Origin: Nonomuraea dietziae
GTDB taxonomy: Bacteria > Actinomycetota > Actinomycetes > Streptosporangiales > Streptosporangiaceae
DNA: 64,000 nt
Assembly (NCBI RefSeq): GCF_014195505.1
Contig: NZ_JACIBV010000002.1
Location: 496,001 to 560,000, forward strand
Direction of reading: 5' to 3'
Part shown: in pieces, positions 40,448 through 48,999 of the stretch
Layout of the letters: each line of letters opens with the position of its first letter
Numbering within the stretch: the stretch's first letter is position 1
Notes under the pieces: model-generated
Seen by the model: the letters and a program-made list of their open reading frames with translations, nothing else
Database searches by the model: none
What the model was told of the DNA's origin: nothing
Position numbers and translations under genes: made by a program

Positions 40448-41706
40448 AACTCGCCGTTGTCGGGGGCGGCTCGACGTACACGCCCGAGCTGATCGACGGG
40501 TTCGCGCGCCTGAGGGACGAGCTGCCGCTCACCGAGATCGCGCTGGTGGATCCGGACCGTTCCCGCCTGGAGCTGGTGGCGGGCCTCTCGCGCAGGATGC
40601 TGGCCCGCGCGGGGCACGGCGCGAAGGTCGTCGCCACCACCTCCGTGCAGGAGGGCGTGGAGGGCGCGCAGGCGGTGCTGTTCCAGCTCAGAGTGGGCGG
40701 GCAGGCCGCGCGCAACGTGGACGAGACGCTACCGACGCAGTGCGGGTGCGTCGGGCAGGAGACCACGGGCGCGGGCGGCCTGGCCAAGGCGCTGCGGACC
40801 GTCCCCGTGGTGCTGGGGCTGGCAGAGAAGGTGCGCAGGCACGCGCCTGAGGCGTGGATCGTGGACTTCACCAACCCGGTCGGCATCGTGACCCGCGCCC
40901 TGCTCGACGCGGGGCACAGGGCGATCGGGCTGTGCAACGTGGCCATCGGCTTCCAGCGCCGCTTCGCCGGGCACCTGGGGGTCGAACCCTCGCGCGTCTC
41001 GCTCGGCCACGTCGGGCTCAACCACCTGACGTGGGAGCGCTCCGTCGCCGTCGACGGAGTGGACGTGCTGCCCCAGCTGCTCGCCGAGCACGGCCGGGCG
41101 ATCGCCGACGACATCGGGTTGCCTCTCGAGCTGGTGACCAGGCTCGGCGTGGTGCCGTCGTACTACCTGCGCTACTTCTACGCCCACGACCTGGTGGTCG
41201 AGGAGCAGCGGGCCAAGCCGTCGCGCGCGGCGGAGGTGGCGGCGATGGAGGCCGAGCTGCTGAAGCTGTACGCCGACCCTGCCGTCGACACCAAGCCCGC
41301 GCTGCTGGAGAAGCGGGGCGGCGCGTTCTACTCCGAGGCCGCGGTCGCGCTCATCGCCTCTCTGCTCGGCGACAGGGGCGACACCCAGGTGGTGAACGTG
41401 CGCAACGCGGGCACGCTGCCGTTCCTGCCCGACGAGGCGGTCATCGAGGTGCCCGCCGTCGTGGGGTCGGCGGGAGCCGCGCCGCTGCCGGTGCCCGCCG
41501 TGGAGCCGCTGTACGCGGGCCTGATCGCGAACGTGTCGGCCTACGAGAGCCTGGCCCTCGAGGCGGCCGTGCAGGGCGGGGCCGACAGGGTACGCAACGC
41601 GCTGCTGGCGCACCCGCTGATCGGCCAGGAGGCCGTCGCGGGCGAGCTGACGCGCCTGCTGCTCGAGGCCAACAGGGCGCACCTGCCGTGGGTGGTGTCG
41701 GCGTGA
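40444..41706 (+). CDS. csnH: Glycoside hydrolase family 4 protein, CsnH-like
   Basis: A 420-residue NAD- and metal-dependent hydrolase acting on imported disaccharides by a redox-elimination mechanism. The Rossmann start is LKLAVVGGGSTYTPELIDGF. Other GH4 features are RVGGQAARNVDE, the Cys/Asn metal region (DFTNPVGIVTRA, GLCNVAIGF) and GHVGLNHLTWER. It resembles 6-phospho-beta-glucosidases, but there is no PTS here, so the substrate is probably an unphosphorylated or later-phosphorylated glucosamine oligomer. TTG at 40444 overlaps the csnG stop. Confidence 0.9.
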   Translation: MKLAVVGGGSTYTPELIDGFARLRDELPLTEIALVDPDRSRLELVAGLSRRMLARAGHGAKVVATTSVQEGVEGAQAVLFQLRVGGQAARNVDETLPTQCGCVGQETTGAGGLAKALRTVPVVLGLAEKVRRHAPEAWIVDFTNPVGIVTRALLDAGHRAIGLCNVAIGFQRRFAGHLGVEPSRVSLGHVGLNHLTWERSVAVDGVDVLPQLLAEHGRAIADDIGLPLELVTRLGVVPSYYLRYFYAHDLVVEEQRAKPSRAAEVAAMEAELLKLYADPAVDTKPALLEKRGGAFYSEAAVALIASLLGDRGDTQVVNVRNAGTLPFLPDEAVIEVPAVVGSAGAAPLPVPAVEPLYAGLIANVSAYESLALEAAVQGGADRVRNALLAHPLIGQEAVAGELTRLLLEANRAHLPWVVSA

Positions 41707-42695
41707 GGACCGTGCTCGCGGTCGACGGCGGCAACAGCAAGACCGACGTGGCGCTGGTGGCCGAGGACGGCACCGTCCTCGCCACCGGCCGCGGAGGAGG
41801 TTTCCTGCCGCAGAGCGCGGGCGTGTCGGCGGCCGCCGACGTCGTGGAGGAGGCGGTACGGCAGGCGCTCGGCCCCCTGGCGCGGGCCATCGGCACCACG
41901 CCCGCCGCGCCGTACGGTGACCTGCTGTCGGCCTACCTGGCCGGCGCGGACCTGCCGAGGGAGGAGGAGGCGCTGCGCGAGGAGTTCACCGCACGCGGCT
42001 TCGCCTCCGACGTCGTGGTGGGCAACGACACCTTCGCGCTGCTGCGCGCGGGCGCGTCGGGCCCCTGGGGCGTGGCGGTGGTGTGCGGGGCGGGGGTCAA
42101 CGCCGTCGGGGTCTCCCCCAGCGGCCGGGTGGCCAGGTTCCCCGCGCTCGGCAAGGTCAGCGGCGACTGGGGCGGCGGGCTCGGCCTGGCCGAGGAGGCG
42201 CTCTGGCACGCCGTCAGGGCCGAGGACGGCAGAGGCGGCCCCACCGCCCTCGCCGCGCTGGTCACCGAGCACTTCGGCACCGCCACCGTCGAGGAGGTCT
42301 CGCTCGCCCTGCACTTCGGCGAGCTGGACCAGTCGAGCCTGCACGGCCTCACCCCCAGGCTGTTCGAGGTGGCCGCGGCGGGGGATCCGATCGCCAGGTC
42401 GCTGGTGGAGCGGATGGCCGAGGAGATCGTGCTGCTGGCGGAGGTCTGCCTGCGCCGTCTGGAGCTGCTGGAGACGCCGACGGAGGTGGTGCTCGGCGGC
42501 GGCGTGCTGCGCGCCCGCGACCCGCTGCTGAGCGAGCTGCTCGACCAGCGGTTCACGGCGCGGGCGCCGCAGGCCAAGGTGGTCGTGGCCGACCTTCCGC
42601 CGATCGCGGGGGCCGCGCTCAACGGCCTGGACAGGATCGGCGCCGACGAGGAGGCCAAGGCCCGCCTGCGCGGGCACTTCGGCGACCTGCTCTGA
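41703..42695 (+). CDS. csnK: BadF/BadG-type sugar kinase, CsnK-like
   Basis: A 330-residue ASKHA-fold kinase related to N-acetylglucosamine kinases. Phosphate-1 is VLAVDGGNSKTDVALVAEDG, the sugar-binding Asp is in VVGNDTFALLRAG, phosphate-2 is VVCGAGVNAVGVS, and the adenosine motif is VVLGGGVLRA. It probably phosphorylates released glucosamine for entry into central metabolism. GTG at 41703 overlaps the csnH stop. It is the last gene of the operon, with a GC-rich convergent hairpin downstream. Confidence 0.88.
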   Translation: MRTVLAVDGGNSKTDVALVAEDGTVLATGRGGGFLPQSAGVSAAADVVEEAVRQALGPLARAIGTTPAAPYGDLLSAYLAGADLPREEEALREEFTARGFASDVVVGNDTFALLRAGASGPWGVAVVCGAGVNAVGVSPSGRVARFPALGKVSGDWGGGLGLAEEALWHAVRAEDGRGGPTALAALVTEHFGTATVEEVSLALHFGELDQSSLHGLTPRLFEVAAAGDPIARSLVERMAEEIVLLAEVCLRRLELLETPTEVVLGGGVLRARDPLLSELLDQRFTARAPQAKVVVADLPPIAGAALNGLDRIGADEEAKARLRGHFGDLL

Positions 42696-42770
42696 CCTCT
42701 TCTCCAGCAAGCCATCTCCAGCAGACCAGGAGTCGGAGTGAAGCCGCCAGGGCCACCGGGCGCGCCGCGC

Positions 42771-42805
42771 GGGCGGGACGGCGGGGCACCACCGCCGCCC
42801 CGCCC
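42771..42805. terminator. GC-rich hairpin between csnK and the Lrp gene
   Basis: GGGCGG...CGGCGG (42771-42784) can pair with CCGCCG...CCGCCC (42792-42805) with a small internal bulge and a short loop. It lies between two converging genes and would serve both. There is no T-run. Confidence 0.45.
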
Positions 42806-42813
42806 TCGCGGTC

Positions 42814-43263
42814 TCAGCCGTCGCCCAGCTCGGGAGGGCGGTGTTCGTACGGCGTGCTCAGCACCACGGTCGTGCGGGTGGAGACGTTCGCCGAGGCGCG
42901 GATGTGCTGCAGCAGCTCCTCCAGCGCGAGGGGCGAGGCGACGCGCACCTTCAGGATGTAGCTCTCGTCACCCGCCACGCTGTGGCAGGCCTCGATCGCG
43001 CTCAGGTGGGCCAGCCGTTCCGGCGCGTCGTCGGGGGCGGCGGGGTCGATCGGCTTGATGGAGACGAAGGCGGTCAGCGGCAGCCCGACGGCGTCGTGGT
43101 CGACGAGCGCGGCATAGCCGCGCACGACCCCGCGCTTCTCCAGGCGGCGCACCCGCTGGTGCACAGCGGAGACCGAAAGGCCCGTCTCCCTGGCCAGGTC
43201 GGTGAAGCTCATCCGGCCGTCCTTGGCCAGCAGCGTGACGATCCTGCGGTCGATCTCCTCCAT
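42814..43263 (-). CDS. Lrp/AsnC-family transcriptional regulator
   Basis: A 149-residue regulator. The N-terminal helix-turn-helix is MEEIDRRIVTLLAKDGRMSF, then TDLARETGLSVSAVHQRVRR. The C-terminal RAM ligand-binding domain has GLPLTAFVSIKPIDP and ESYILKVRVASPLALEELLQ. Such proteins sense amino acids and control their metabolism. It is convergent with csnK and lies 24 bases from the conservon end on the same strand, so it may be transcribed in line with it. No amino-acid gene is adjacent to suggest a ligand. Confidence 0.92.
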   Translation of the reverse strand: MEEIDRRIVTLLAKDGRMSFTDLARETGLSVSAVHQRVRRLEKRGVVRGYAALVDHDAVGLPLTAFVSIKPIDPAAPDDAPERLAHLSAIEACHSVAGDESYILKVRVASPLALEELLQHIRASANVSTRTTVVLSTPYEHRPPELGDG

Positions 43264-43287
43264 CCGGTCAACGGTAGCGGCAGATGG

Positions 43288-43881
43288 TCACGAGGTGGTC
43301 CCGACCGGCTGTGCCCTCAGCTTCATCGCGTGCTCGACGAGCTGGATGAGCACCTCGCGGCTGGAGTCGCGCTTACGGGCGTCGCAGAGCACGAGCGGGA
43401 TCGACGGGTCGAGGCCCAGCGCGAGCCGCACCTCGTCCAGCTCGTAGACGGGCGAGCCCTCGAAGCAGTTGACGGCGACCACGAACGGCGTGCCGCGCCG
43501 TTCGAAGTAGTCGACGGAGGGGAAGCAGTCGGCCAGGCGGCGGGTGTCGGCCAGGATCACCGCGCCGAGCGCGCCGAGCGCCAGCTCGTCCCACACGAAC
43601 CAGAAGCGCTCCTGCCCGGGCGTGCCGAACAGGTAGAGCATGTAGTCGTCGCCCATGGTGATGCGGCCGAAGTCCATGGCGACGGTCGTCGTGCGCTTGG
43701 CCTCCACGCCGGAGATGTCGTCGACCCCGGTGGACCGGTCGGTCAGCGTCTCCTCGGTGCGCAGCGGCCGCGTCTCGGAGACCGAGCCGACCATGGTCGT
43801 CTTGCCCGCGCCGAACCCGCCGGCGATGAGGATCTTGATGGCGGTCGGCAGCCGCCGCCGATCAGAGCGACCGAAGACCAT
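43288..43881 (-). CDS. cvnD: Conservon GTP-binding protein (CvnD-like)
   Basis: A 197-residue small GTPase of the bacterial MglA-like group. The P-loop is LIAGGFGAGKTTMVG, the switch region EAKRTTTVAMDFGRI, the G3-like motif FGTPGQERFWFVWDEL, and VVAVNCFEG stands in for NKxD. It is the fourth component of a conservon, thought to act like a membrane-associated G-protein switch with CvnA-C. ATG at 43881 (MVFGRSDRRRLP) overlaps the end of cvnC by 20 bases. Confidence 0.93.
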   Translation of the reverse strand: MVFGRSDRRRLPTAIKILIAGGFGAGKTTMVGSVSETRPLRTEETLTDRSTGVDDISGVEAKRTTTVAMDFGRITMGDDYMLYLFGTPGQERFWFVWDELALGALGAVILADTRRLADCFPSVDYFERRGTPFVVAVNCFEGSPVYELDEVRLALGLDPSIPLVLCDARKRDSSREVLIQLVEHAMKLRAQPVGTTS

Positions 43882-44221
43882 CGAGCACCGCCCTGTACAT
43901 CTTCTCGTCTTGCATGTCCACCTCGGGTTGGGGATCCTGCACGGTGACGAACCCCTGGTCGAACAGGTCGCCCAGCAGGACACGAATCGTGCCTGCGGGA
44001 AGGTCGAGTCGGGCGGCGATCTCCGCCACGGAGATCGGCTCGCGGCAGAGCCTGGCGATCGACAGGTGCTCGGGGTCCAGGCCCGCCTCAGGGCCCGGCG
44101 GACCGCCCACGGCGACGGCCAGCGAGATCAGGTCGAAGGAGCCCCTGACGGGTTCGGTACGGCCGCGCGTCACCACGTACGGCCTGACGATCTCCGGATC
44201 GACCCATTCCTCGTGCGTCAT
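43862..44221 (-). CDS. cvnC: Conservon DUF742 protein (CvnC-like)
   Basis: A 119-residue DUF742 protein with winged-helix-like features: VRPYVVTRGRTEPVRGSFDL, ISVAEIAARLDLPAGTIRVL, LGDLFDQGFVTVQDP. In characterised conservons CvnC interacts with the kinase-like CvnA and the GTPase at the membrane. ATG at 44221 overlaps the roadblock stop (ATGA). The upstream open frame is not part of the gene. Confidence 0.93.
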   Translation of the reverse strand: MTHEEWVDPEIVRPYVVTRGRTEPVRGSFDLISLAVAVGGPPGPEAGLDPEHLSIARLCREPISVAEIAARLDLPAGTIRVLLGDLFDQGFVTVQDPQPEVDMQDEKMYRAVLDGLRSL

Positions 44222-44622
44222 CGCTTGGCCTCGTTGCGCGCGGGAGAGGTGAGGTACTGGCCGACCCTGGCCACCAGCATGGCCATCTCGTAGGCGACCA
44301 GGCCGATGTCGGCGTCCTGCAGGCACAGGACCGCCAGGCAGGCTCCCTCGCCCGCGACCGTCACGATGAGGTAGCGGGACTTCCACTCCACGACCGTCTG
44401 GCGTACCGCTCCGCCGCCGACGTGCTCGCTGACGCCTCTGGCCAGGCTCTGCAGGCCGGAGGCGACCGCGGACAGGTGCTCGCCGTCGGTTCTGTCGAGC
44501 TCCTTGGACGAGGCCATGAGCAGGCCGTCGGAGGAGAGCACGATCGCGTGCTCCACCTCCCTGATGCGGCCTGCCAGGTCGTCAAGGAGCCAGGTCAGGT
44601 CGGTTGAAGAGCCAGATCTCAC
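44218..44622 (-). CDS. cvnB: Conservon roadblock/LC7 protein (CvnB-like)
   Basis: A 134-residue roadblock/LC7 domain (TWLLDDLAGRIREVEHAIVL, SSDGLLMASSKELDR, HLSAVASGLQSLARGVSEHV). It is the MglB-like regulator of the CvnD GTPase, probably acting as a GAP or scaffold. It begins in the stop of cvnA and ends in the start of cvnC, so the four genes form one coupled unit. Confidence 0.95.
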   Translation of the reverse strand: MRSGSSTDLTWLLDDLAGRIREVEHAIVLSSDGLLMASSKELDRTDGEHLSAVASGLQSLARGVSEHVGGGAVRQTVVEWKSRYLIVTVAGEGACLAVLCLQDADIGLVAYEMAMLVARVGQYLTSPARNEAKR

Positions 44623-47252
44623 GCCTCCCCCTCGGTCAGCTTGGCCGCCTGCGCCCTGCCCAGGCGGGTACCCGACTGGAACGAATCCATGATCGCGCGG
44701 ATCTCCTCAGGTGAGCGCTCGTCTTCGTCCTGTTCCCGCGCCGGCGCGGCGTCGTCCGTCTTCAGCCCTGGCGCCAGACTGGCCTGCGGCACGCGGACCG
44801 GCAGGCCCGAGGGGGTGAAGGCGGGGATGGCCGGCTCGTCCTGCCCGCTCTCCGGCGCTCCCGTCGCAGCGGACTGGCCGCCGTGGGCGGCCACCTCGTC
44901 CTGGACGCGCGCGCTCGCCGGCGCCGCCGCCGGCACGCGCGTCTCGGGAGCTTCCGCCCCGGCTGCGTGTCCGACGGGCAGCGGTGCCTTGGCCACCCCC
45001 GCGGCCGGCCCGTTCAGAGGCGCCGTCCCGCCGCTCCCCCACCCGTCGTTCGCGGGCCCGTCGTTCACAGCCGCGTCGAGCGCCGGCCTGTCGCGCACCG
45101 GGCCGTCGCTCAGCGGGCCGTCGCTCAGCGGGCCGTCGCTCAGCGGGCCCGCGCTCAGCGGGCCCGCGCCGACCGCCAGGTCCCGTGGCCCCTCGGCCAC
45201 CGGACGCGCGGGCCGCCCGGTCGCGGGCGGCGGACGCAGCGCGGTGGCCGGCGGCGGCCGGAGCGCCGTGGCCGTGGCGCCCCATGCAGTGCCAGGAGCG
45301 GTGCCAGGAGCGGCGCCGAACGCGGTCCTGGGCGCCGGGATGGCGGGAACGCCGTCCCGGTCCTGCTCGGCCTCGGGCTCGGGCGCGGTGCCGATCAGTT
45401 CGCGCGGTACGAGGACGACCACCGTGGTCCCGCCGTACTGCGAGGCCTTCAACTGGACCTGGATCTGGTGCCGTTCGGCCAGCCTGGCGACCACGTAGAG
45501 GCCGAGCCGGGCGGTGCCCGTGCGCCTGAACCCGGGCGGCTCGGCGATGCGCGCGTTGGCGGCCTGGAGCTCCTCGGGCGTCATGCCGAGGCCCCGGTCC
45601 TCGATCTCGAAGACGTACCCGTTGGCCACGACCTGCCCGCCGACCTGCACCATCGTGTAGGGCGGGGAGAAGGAGACGGCGTTCTCGATCAGCTCGGCCA
45701 GCAGGTGGACGACGTCGCCGACGGCCTTGCCCGCCAGCGTCGCCTCGCCCGTGAGCAGCAGCTGGACGCGGGTGTAGTCCTCCACCTCGGCCAGCGCGCC
45801 GCGCACCACGTCGATCATGGGCACCGACCTGCGCCACGTACGGCCCGGCGAGGAGCCCGACAGCACGATGAGGTTCTCGGCGTTGCGCCGCATGCGGGTG
45901 GCCAGGTGGTCGAGCCTGAACAGGTCGCGCAGTTCCTCGGGCTCGCTCGCGCGGCGCTCCATCACGTCGAGGACGGTGAGCTGCCTGTGCACCAGGCCCT
46001 GGGTCCTGCGGGCGAGGCTGAGCAGGATGTCGCTGACGCTGCGGCGCAGCTCGGCCTGCTCGACCGCGACCCTGACGGCGCTCTCCTGGACGGAGTTGAA
46101 GGCCCGGCTCACCGCGCCGATCTCGTCGTCGCCGAACGTGAGCGGCGGCGCCTCGACGGCCACGTCGACCTCCTCTCCCCTGCCGATGCGCTCCACCACG
46201 CGCGGCAGCCGCTCGTCCGACAGCTCGCGCGCGGCGTCGCGCACCTTCTTGAGCTGGGCGAGGACGGCCCTGGTCGTGGTCACGGACAGCACGATCGAGG
46301 CGATGACAGCGAGGAGGCCGAGGCCGCCCACCAGCAGGAGCCTGATGATCACGCCGGCCGCGACGGGCGTGGCCCGCTCGACGAGGCCGTCACGGCCCTT
46401 GTGCACGGTGCTGTCGAGCCCGGCCATGACCGGGTCGACGGCGCCCCTCCACTGCTCGGGTCCCGGCGGGGCGCCGCCCTGGACGAGCCGGTCCTCCAGC
46501 TGGCGCAAACGCGTGAAGGCGGCGCCGCCGACGAGTTCGTCGTAGCGCTGCCTGTCGGCCTGGGGCAGCTCGTTCGCCGCCTCGGCCCTGGCGAAGCGCT
46601 GGGCACCGACGATCAGCGCGAACTGGCCGCGCTCGGCCCCGGTCAGCGCGCCGGCCGCCAGCGCGCCCGCGATCAGCGCGTCCTCCTGCGAGAGGATCTC
46701 GGTCGCCCTGCTCATCTCGGCGAAGGTCCTGGCGTCCTTGGCGATTGGCTCGTCGCCGACTCCGGCGAGCGCGTCGCGGGCCCGGTAGATCGAGTCGATG
46801 ACCTCGGTGTAGGTGGTGGCGGCGCGGACCCGATCGACCTTCCCCGCGTCGATCGAGACACGCGCCGCCTTCAGCCCCTCGATGCGCCTGAACACCTGCC
46901 GCAGGCGCAGGTCGAGGGTGTCGGAGGCGGCCAGGCCCACGCTGGTGGACCCGGCCTGGTCGGTGAAGGCGTGCGCCGCGGCGTCGGTCCTGGCCCGCTG
47001 GACGCGCAGCGCCTCCTTCGCGCCGGCGCCCCGCTGTCCCAGGTGGACCAGCGACAGGCGGCGCTCCTGCTGGAGCTGGACCGTCAGCGCGTCACCCGGG
47101 TCGGCGACACCGCGGTTGAGCGTGGCGGCCCGGAGCAGGTCGGCGCCCTCACCAAGGGTCACCCACGCCGCGAACGCCCAGAGCGCGGTCAGGCAGAGGA
47201 GCAGAGCCGTGACCTTGGTCCGTAACCGCGAGTTACGCAAGCGCATGTGCAC
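44619..47252 (-). CDS. cvnA: Conservon sensor kinase-like protein (CvnA-like)
   Basis: An 877-residue membrane sensor. The first helix is VTALLLCLTALWAFAAWVTL and a large extracytoplasmic, mostly helical domain follows (residues about 35-300; nitrate-sensor-like). The second helix is LLLVGGLGLLAVIASIVLSV, then HAMP, dimerisation region and HATPase (N-box LLAELIENAVSF, G1 EDRGLGM, G2-like TGTARLGLYVV). The acceptor His region is atypical (LARRTQGLVHRQLTVLD). From about residue 625 a long Pro/Ala/Gly-rich tail contains tandem GPLSD/A repeats. It heads the cvnABCD unit, next to the terpene cyclase gene. Confidence 0.92.
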   Translation of the reverse strand: MHMRLRNSRLRTKVTALLLCLTALWAFAAWVTLGEGADLLRAATLNRGVADPGDALTVQLQQERRLSLVHLGQRGAGAKEALRVQRARTDAAAHAFTDQAGSTSVGLAASDTLDLRLRQVFRRIEGLKAARVSIDAGKVDRVRAATTYTEVIDSIYRARDALAGVGDEPIAKDARTFAEMSRATEILSQEDALIAGALAAGALTGAERGQFALIVGAQRFARAEAANELPQADRQRYDELVGGAAFTRLRQLEDRLVQGGAPPGPEQWRGAVDPVMAGLDSTVHKGRDGLVERATPVAAGVIIRLLLVGGLGLLAVIASIVLSVTTTRAVLAQLKKVRDAARELSDERLPRVVERIGRGEEVDVAVEAPPLTFGDDEIGAVSRAFNSVQESAVRVAVEQAELRRSVSDILLSLARRTQGLVHRQLTVLDVMERRASEPEELRDLFRLDHLATRMRRNAENLIVLSGSSPGRTWRRSVPMIDVVRGALAEVEDYTRVQLLLTGEATLAGKAVGDVVHLLAELIENAVSFSPPYTMVQVGGQVVANGYVFEIEDRGLGMTPEELQAANARIAEPPGFRRTGTARLGLYVVARLAERHQIQVQLKASQYGGTTVVVLVPRELIGTAPEPEAEQDRDGVPAIPAPRTAFGAAPGTAPGTAWGATATALRPPPATALRPPPATGRPARPVAEGPRDLAVGAGPLSAGPLSDGPLSDGPLSDGPVRDRPALDAAVNDGPANDGWGSGGTAPLNGPAAGVAKAPLPVGHAAGAEAPETRVPAAAPASARVQDEVAAHGGQSAATGAPESGQDEPAIPAFTPSGLPVRVPQASLAPGLKTDDAAPAREQDEDERSPEEIRAIMDSFQSGTRLGRAQAAKLTEGEA
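45100..45165 (-). repeat. 15-bp tandem repeat inside the cvnA tail
   Basis: GGGCCGTCGCTCAGC is repeated three times exactly (45100-45144), followed by the variant GGGCCCGCGCTCAGC and a partial unit. It encodes DGPLS/AGPLS pentapeptides in a low-complexity linker, a likely site of copy-number variation between strains. Confidence 0.9.
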
Positions 47253-47355
47253 ACCTGAGGAAGTCTTTCATCACAGGACAATCACGGACCCTTGCGCCCC
47301 ATCATTCCGGACACCCTAGCAACGCCACATTCTTCACTCAATACACAACAAACAG

Positions 47356-47389
47356 TAAATGTCGCTTTTGCCGGATTTAATGACATTTA
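47356..47389. promoter_or_regulatory. AT-rich dyad between conservon and cyclase gene
   Basis: TAAATGTC (47356-47363) and GACATTTA (47382-47389) are perfect inverted arms 18 bases apart, in a 150-bp gap of clearly lower GC. It lies downstream of the cyclase stop and about 105 bases upstream of cvnA, on the same strand. It could be a cvnA operator or a terminator of the cyclase transcript; not resolvable here. Confidence 0.4.
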
Positions 47390-47403
47390 GCGGAGGCGCT
47401 GAT

Positions 47404-48999
47404 TCATGATCGTATCAGGATGGACACTCTCTGGTCGCATTCCGCGAGATGCAGCGAGGCGAGGACGGCCGCGCGCACCACCGCGCGAGGGCTGTAGAGA
47501 TCCTTGTCGTGCCAGAGCGCGGGCTGGCTGTCGAGGTCGGCCCCGCGCAGGAACCGGTAGCCCTCGGCCGCCGCCCGTGCCAGGCGGGGATCGTCGCCCG
47601 CCCTGGTCAGCAACAGGGTCTGCAGCGCGTAGGCGCTCTCCTCCGGCGTGCCCTCCCATCTGCCCCACGAGCCGTCCGGCCGCTGCGTGTCCAGCACCCA
47701 GGCGACCGCCCTGCGCACCGACCCCGCGTTTTCCGGGCTGCCGTAATCGTCGAGGGCCAGCGCGCAGCTCGCGGTCGCGTAGTACGGCGAGGCGTGCCAG
47801 CGGTCGTCCCACGCCCCGTCGGCCCGCTGCCTGCTCGCCAGCCAGCCACCCAGGCGCGCCATCACGGGGCGGTAACGATCGCCCGCGGCGGGACGGCGCT
47901 CCACGTATTTGCCGAGGGCGTCGAGCACGTGCGCGTTGACGGTCGGCGAGTGGCCGTCCTCGCCCTGCCAGGTGCAGAAGTGGGTGCCGAGGTCGAAGGC
48001 GAGCAGGCTGCCCGGCTCGTGCGGGGCCCCCAGCATGGCCAGCGCGTAGAGGGCGACCGAGGTGGTGTCGGCGTCGGCCGGCAGTCCGGCGCCCGCGGGC
48101 GTTCCCGCGGGGCCGATCGCCGCGCGCAGGTCGGCGATCATCTCGGGCGGGACGTCCAGCTCGATGCCCGCTCTGGCCAGCCAGCTCAGCACCCAGCCCC
48201 GCTCGAACACCGTGATCGGCAGGCCCACGGGCACCGGGCCGCCGTGCCTCCTGGCCACCGCCTCCAGATGGAGCCTCGCCGCCGCGGCCCCGAGCGTCGT
48301 CTCGCCCGCGCCGCTTGCCTCGGCCGTGAGGTCGGCGTGCACGGGTCCGTCCTGGATCGCGGCGAGCCAGGCGGCGGTCGCGGCGGGTGAGGCGCCGACG
48401 GTGCCGATCGGGGTGGGACGGACGGCGTGCGCGCCCCTGGCGGCCGGGCCGGCGATCTCCAGGGCGTGAAGCAGCTTCTCGGGCAGTTTCGCGCCGGAGG
48501 CGATCCAGCCCCGCACCGCCTCCAGCCTGGAGTGGTCCATCCCCTGGGGCAGCGGGAGCGGCGCGCCCAGCCCTGTCAGGTGCTCGTTGATCAGCGAGAC
48601 GAGGAAGGGGACGATGAGCTCGACGGCGGGCATGTCGGGCAGCGGGTGGCCGGCGCCGAGCCGTACGGGGAGGATCTCCAGGCCGCGCAGGACCGCGGCG
48701 GACAGGTCCGCGCGCGGGCCGGTCGGGGTGTCGAACGCGCCGGAGGTGCGGCGGCACTCGGACATCAGCGCCTCGACCGCGCTGAGCGTGGGCACGAGGT
48801 CGTAGCCGTCGGGCGGGCCCCAGGCGCCGTCGGGCCGCTGGGTGCGCAGCAGGTAGTCGACCCTTTCGGCGTGGCCGGTGAGCCACGGCACCAGCGTGAC
48901 GAGGCGGCCCGTCTCGTAGACCGAGGCGGTCACCTGGCCCCACGGCCTGGCCATCAGCCCGTCGACCAGCTCTCGTGCCGCCGAGGCGATGTCGTTCAC
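47404..48999 (-). CDS. Class II (protonation-initiated) diterpene cyclase
   Basis: A 531-residue terpene cyclase of the bacterial betagamma type that cyclises geranylgeranyl diphosphate to a bicyclic diphosphate without losing the diphosphate. The acid motif is DADTTS at residues 309-314, a DxDTT-type version of DxDD. QW-like repeats are QRPDGAWGPPDGYD, QRADGAWDDRWH and QRPDGSWGRWEGTPEES. There is no DDxxD/NSE class I motif. GTG at 48999 overlaps the stop of a 63-codon ORF (GTGA). It is divergent to the prenyl diphosphate synthase gene and upstream of the conservon. The product skeleton cannot be deduced. Confidence 0.9.
   Translation of the reverse strand: MNDIASAARELVDGLMARPWGQVTASVYETGRLVTLVPWLTGHAERVDYLLRTQRPDGAWGPPDGYDLVPTLSAVEALMSECRRTSGAFDTPTGPRADLSAAVLRGLEILPVRLGAGHPLPDMPAVELIVPFLVSLINEHLTGLGAPLPLPQGMDHSRLEAVRGWIASGAKLPEKLLHALEIAGPAARGAHAVRPTPIGTVGASPAATAAWLAAIQDGPVHADLTAEASGAGETTLGAAAARLHLEAVARRHGGPVPVGLPITVFERGWVLSWLARAGIELDVPPEMIADLRAAIGPAGTPAGAGLPADADTTSVALYALAMLGAPHEPGSLLAFDLGTHFCTWQGEDGHSPTVNAHVLDALGKYVERRPAAGDRYRPVMARLGGWLASRQRADGAWDDRWHASPYYATASCALALDDYGSPENAGSVRRAVAWVLDTQRPDGSWGRWEGTPEESAYALQTLLLTRAGDDPRLARAAAEGYRFLRGADLDSQPALWHDKDLYSPRAVVRAAVLASLHLAECDQRVSILIRS

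Noticed and set aside
45100-45165. Tandem repeats considered as a CRISPR-like or intergenic repeat array
   Set aside because: The units are contiguous without spacers and are in frame within cvnA.
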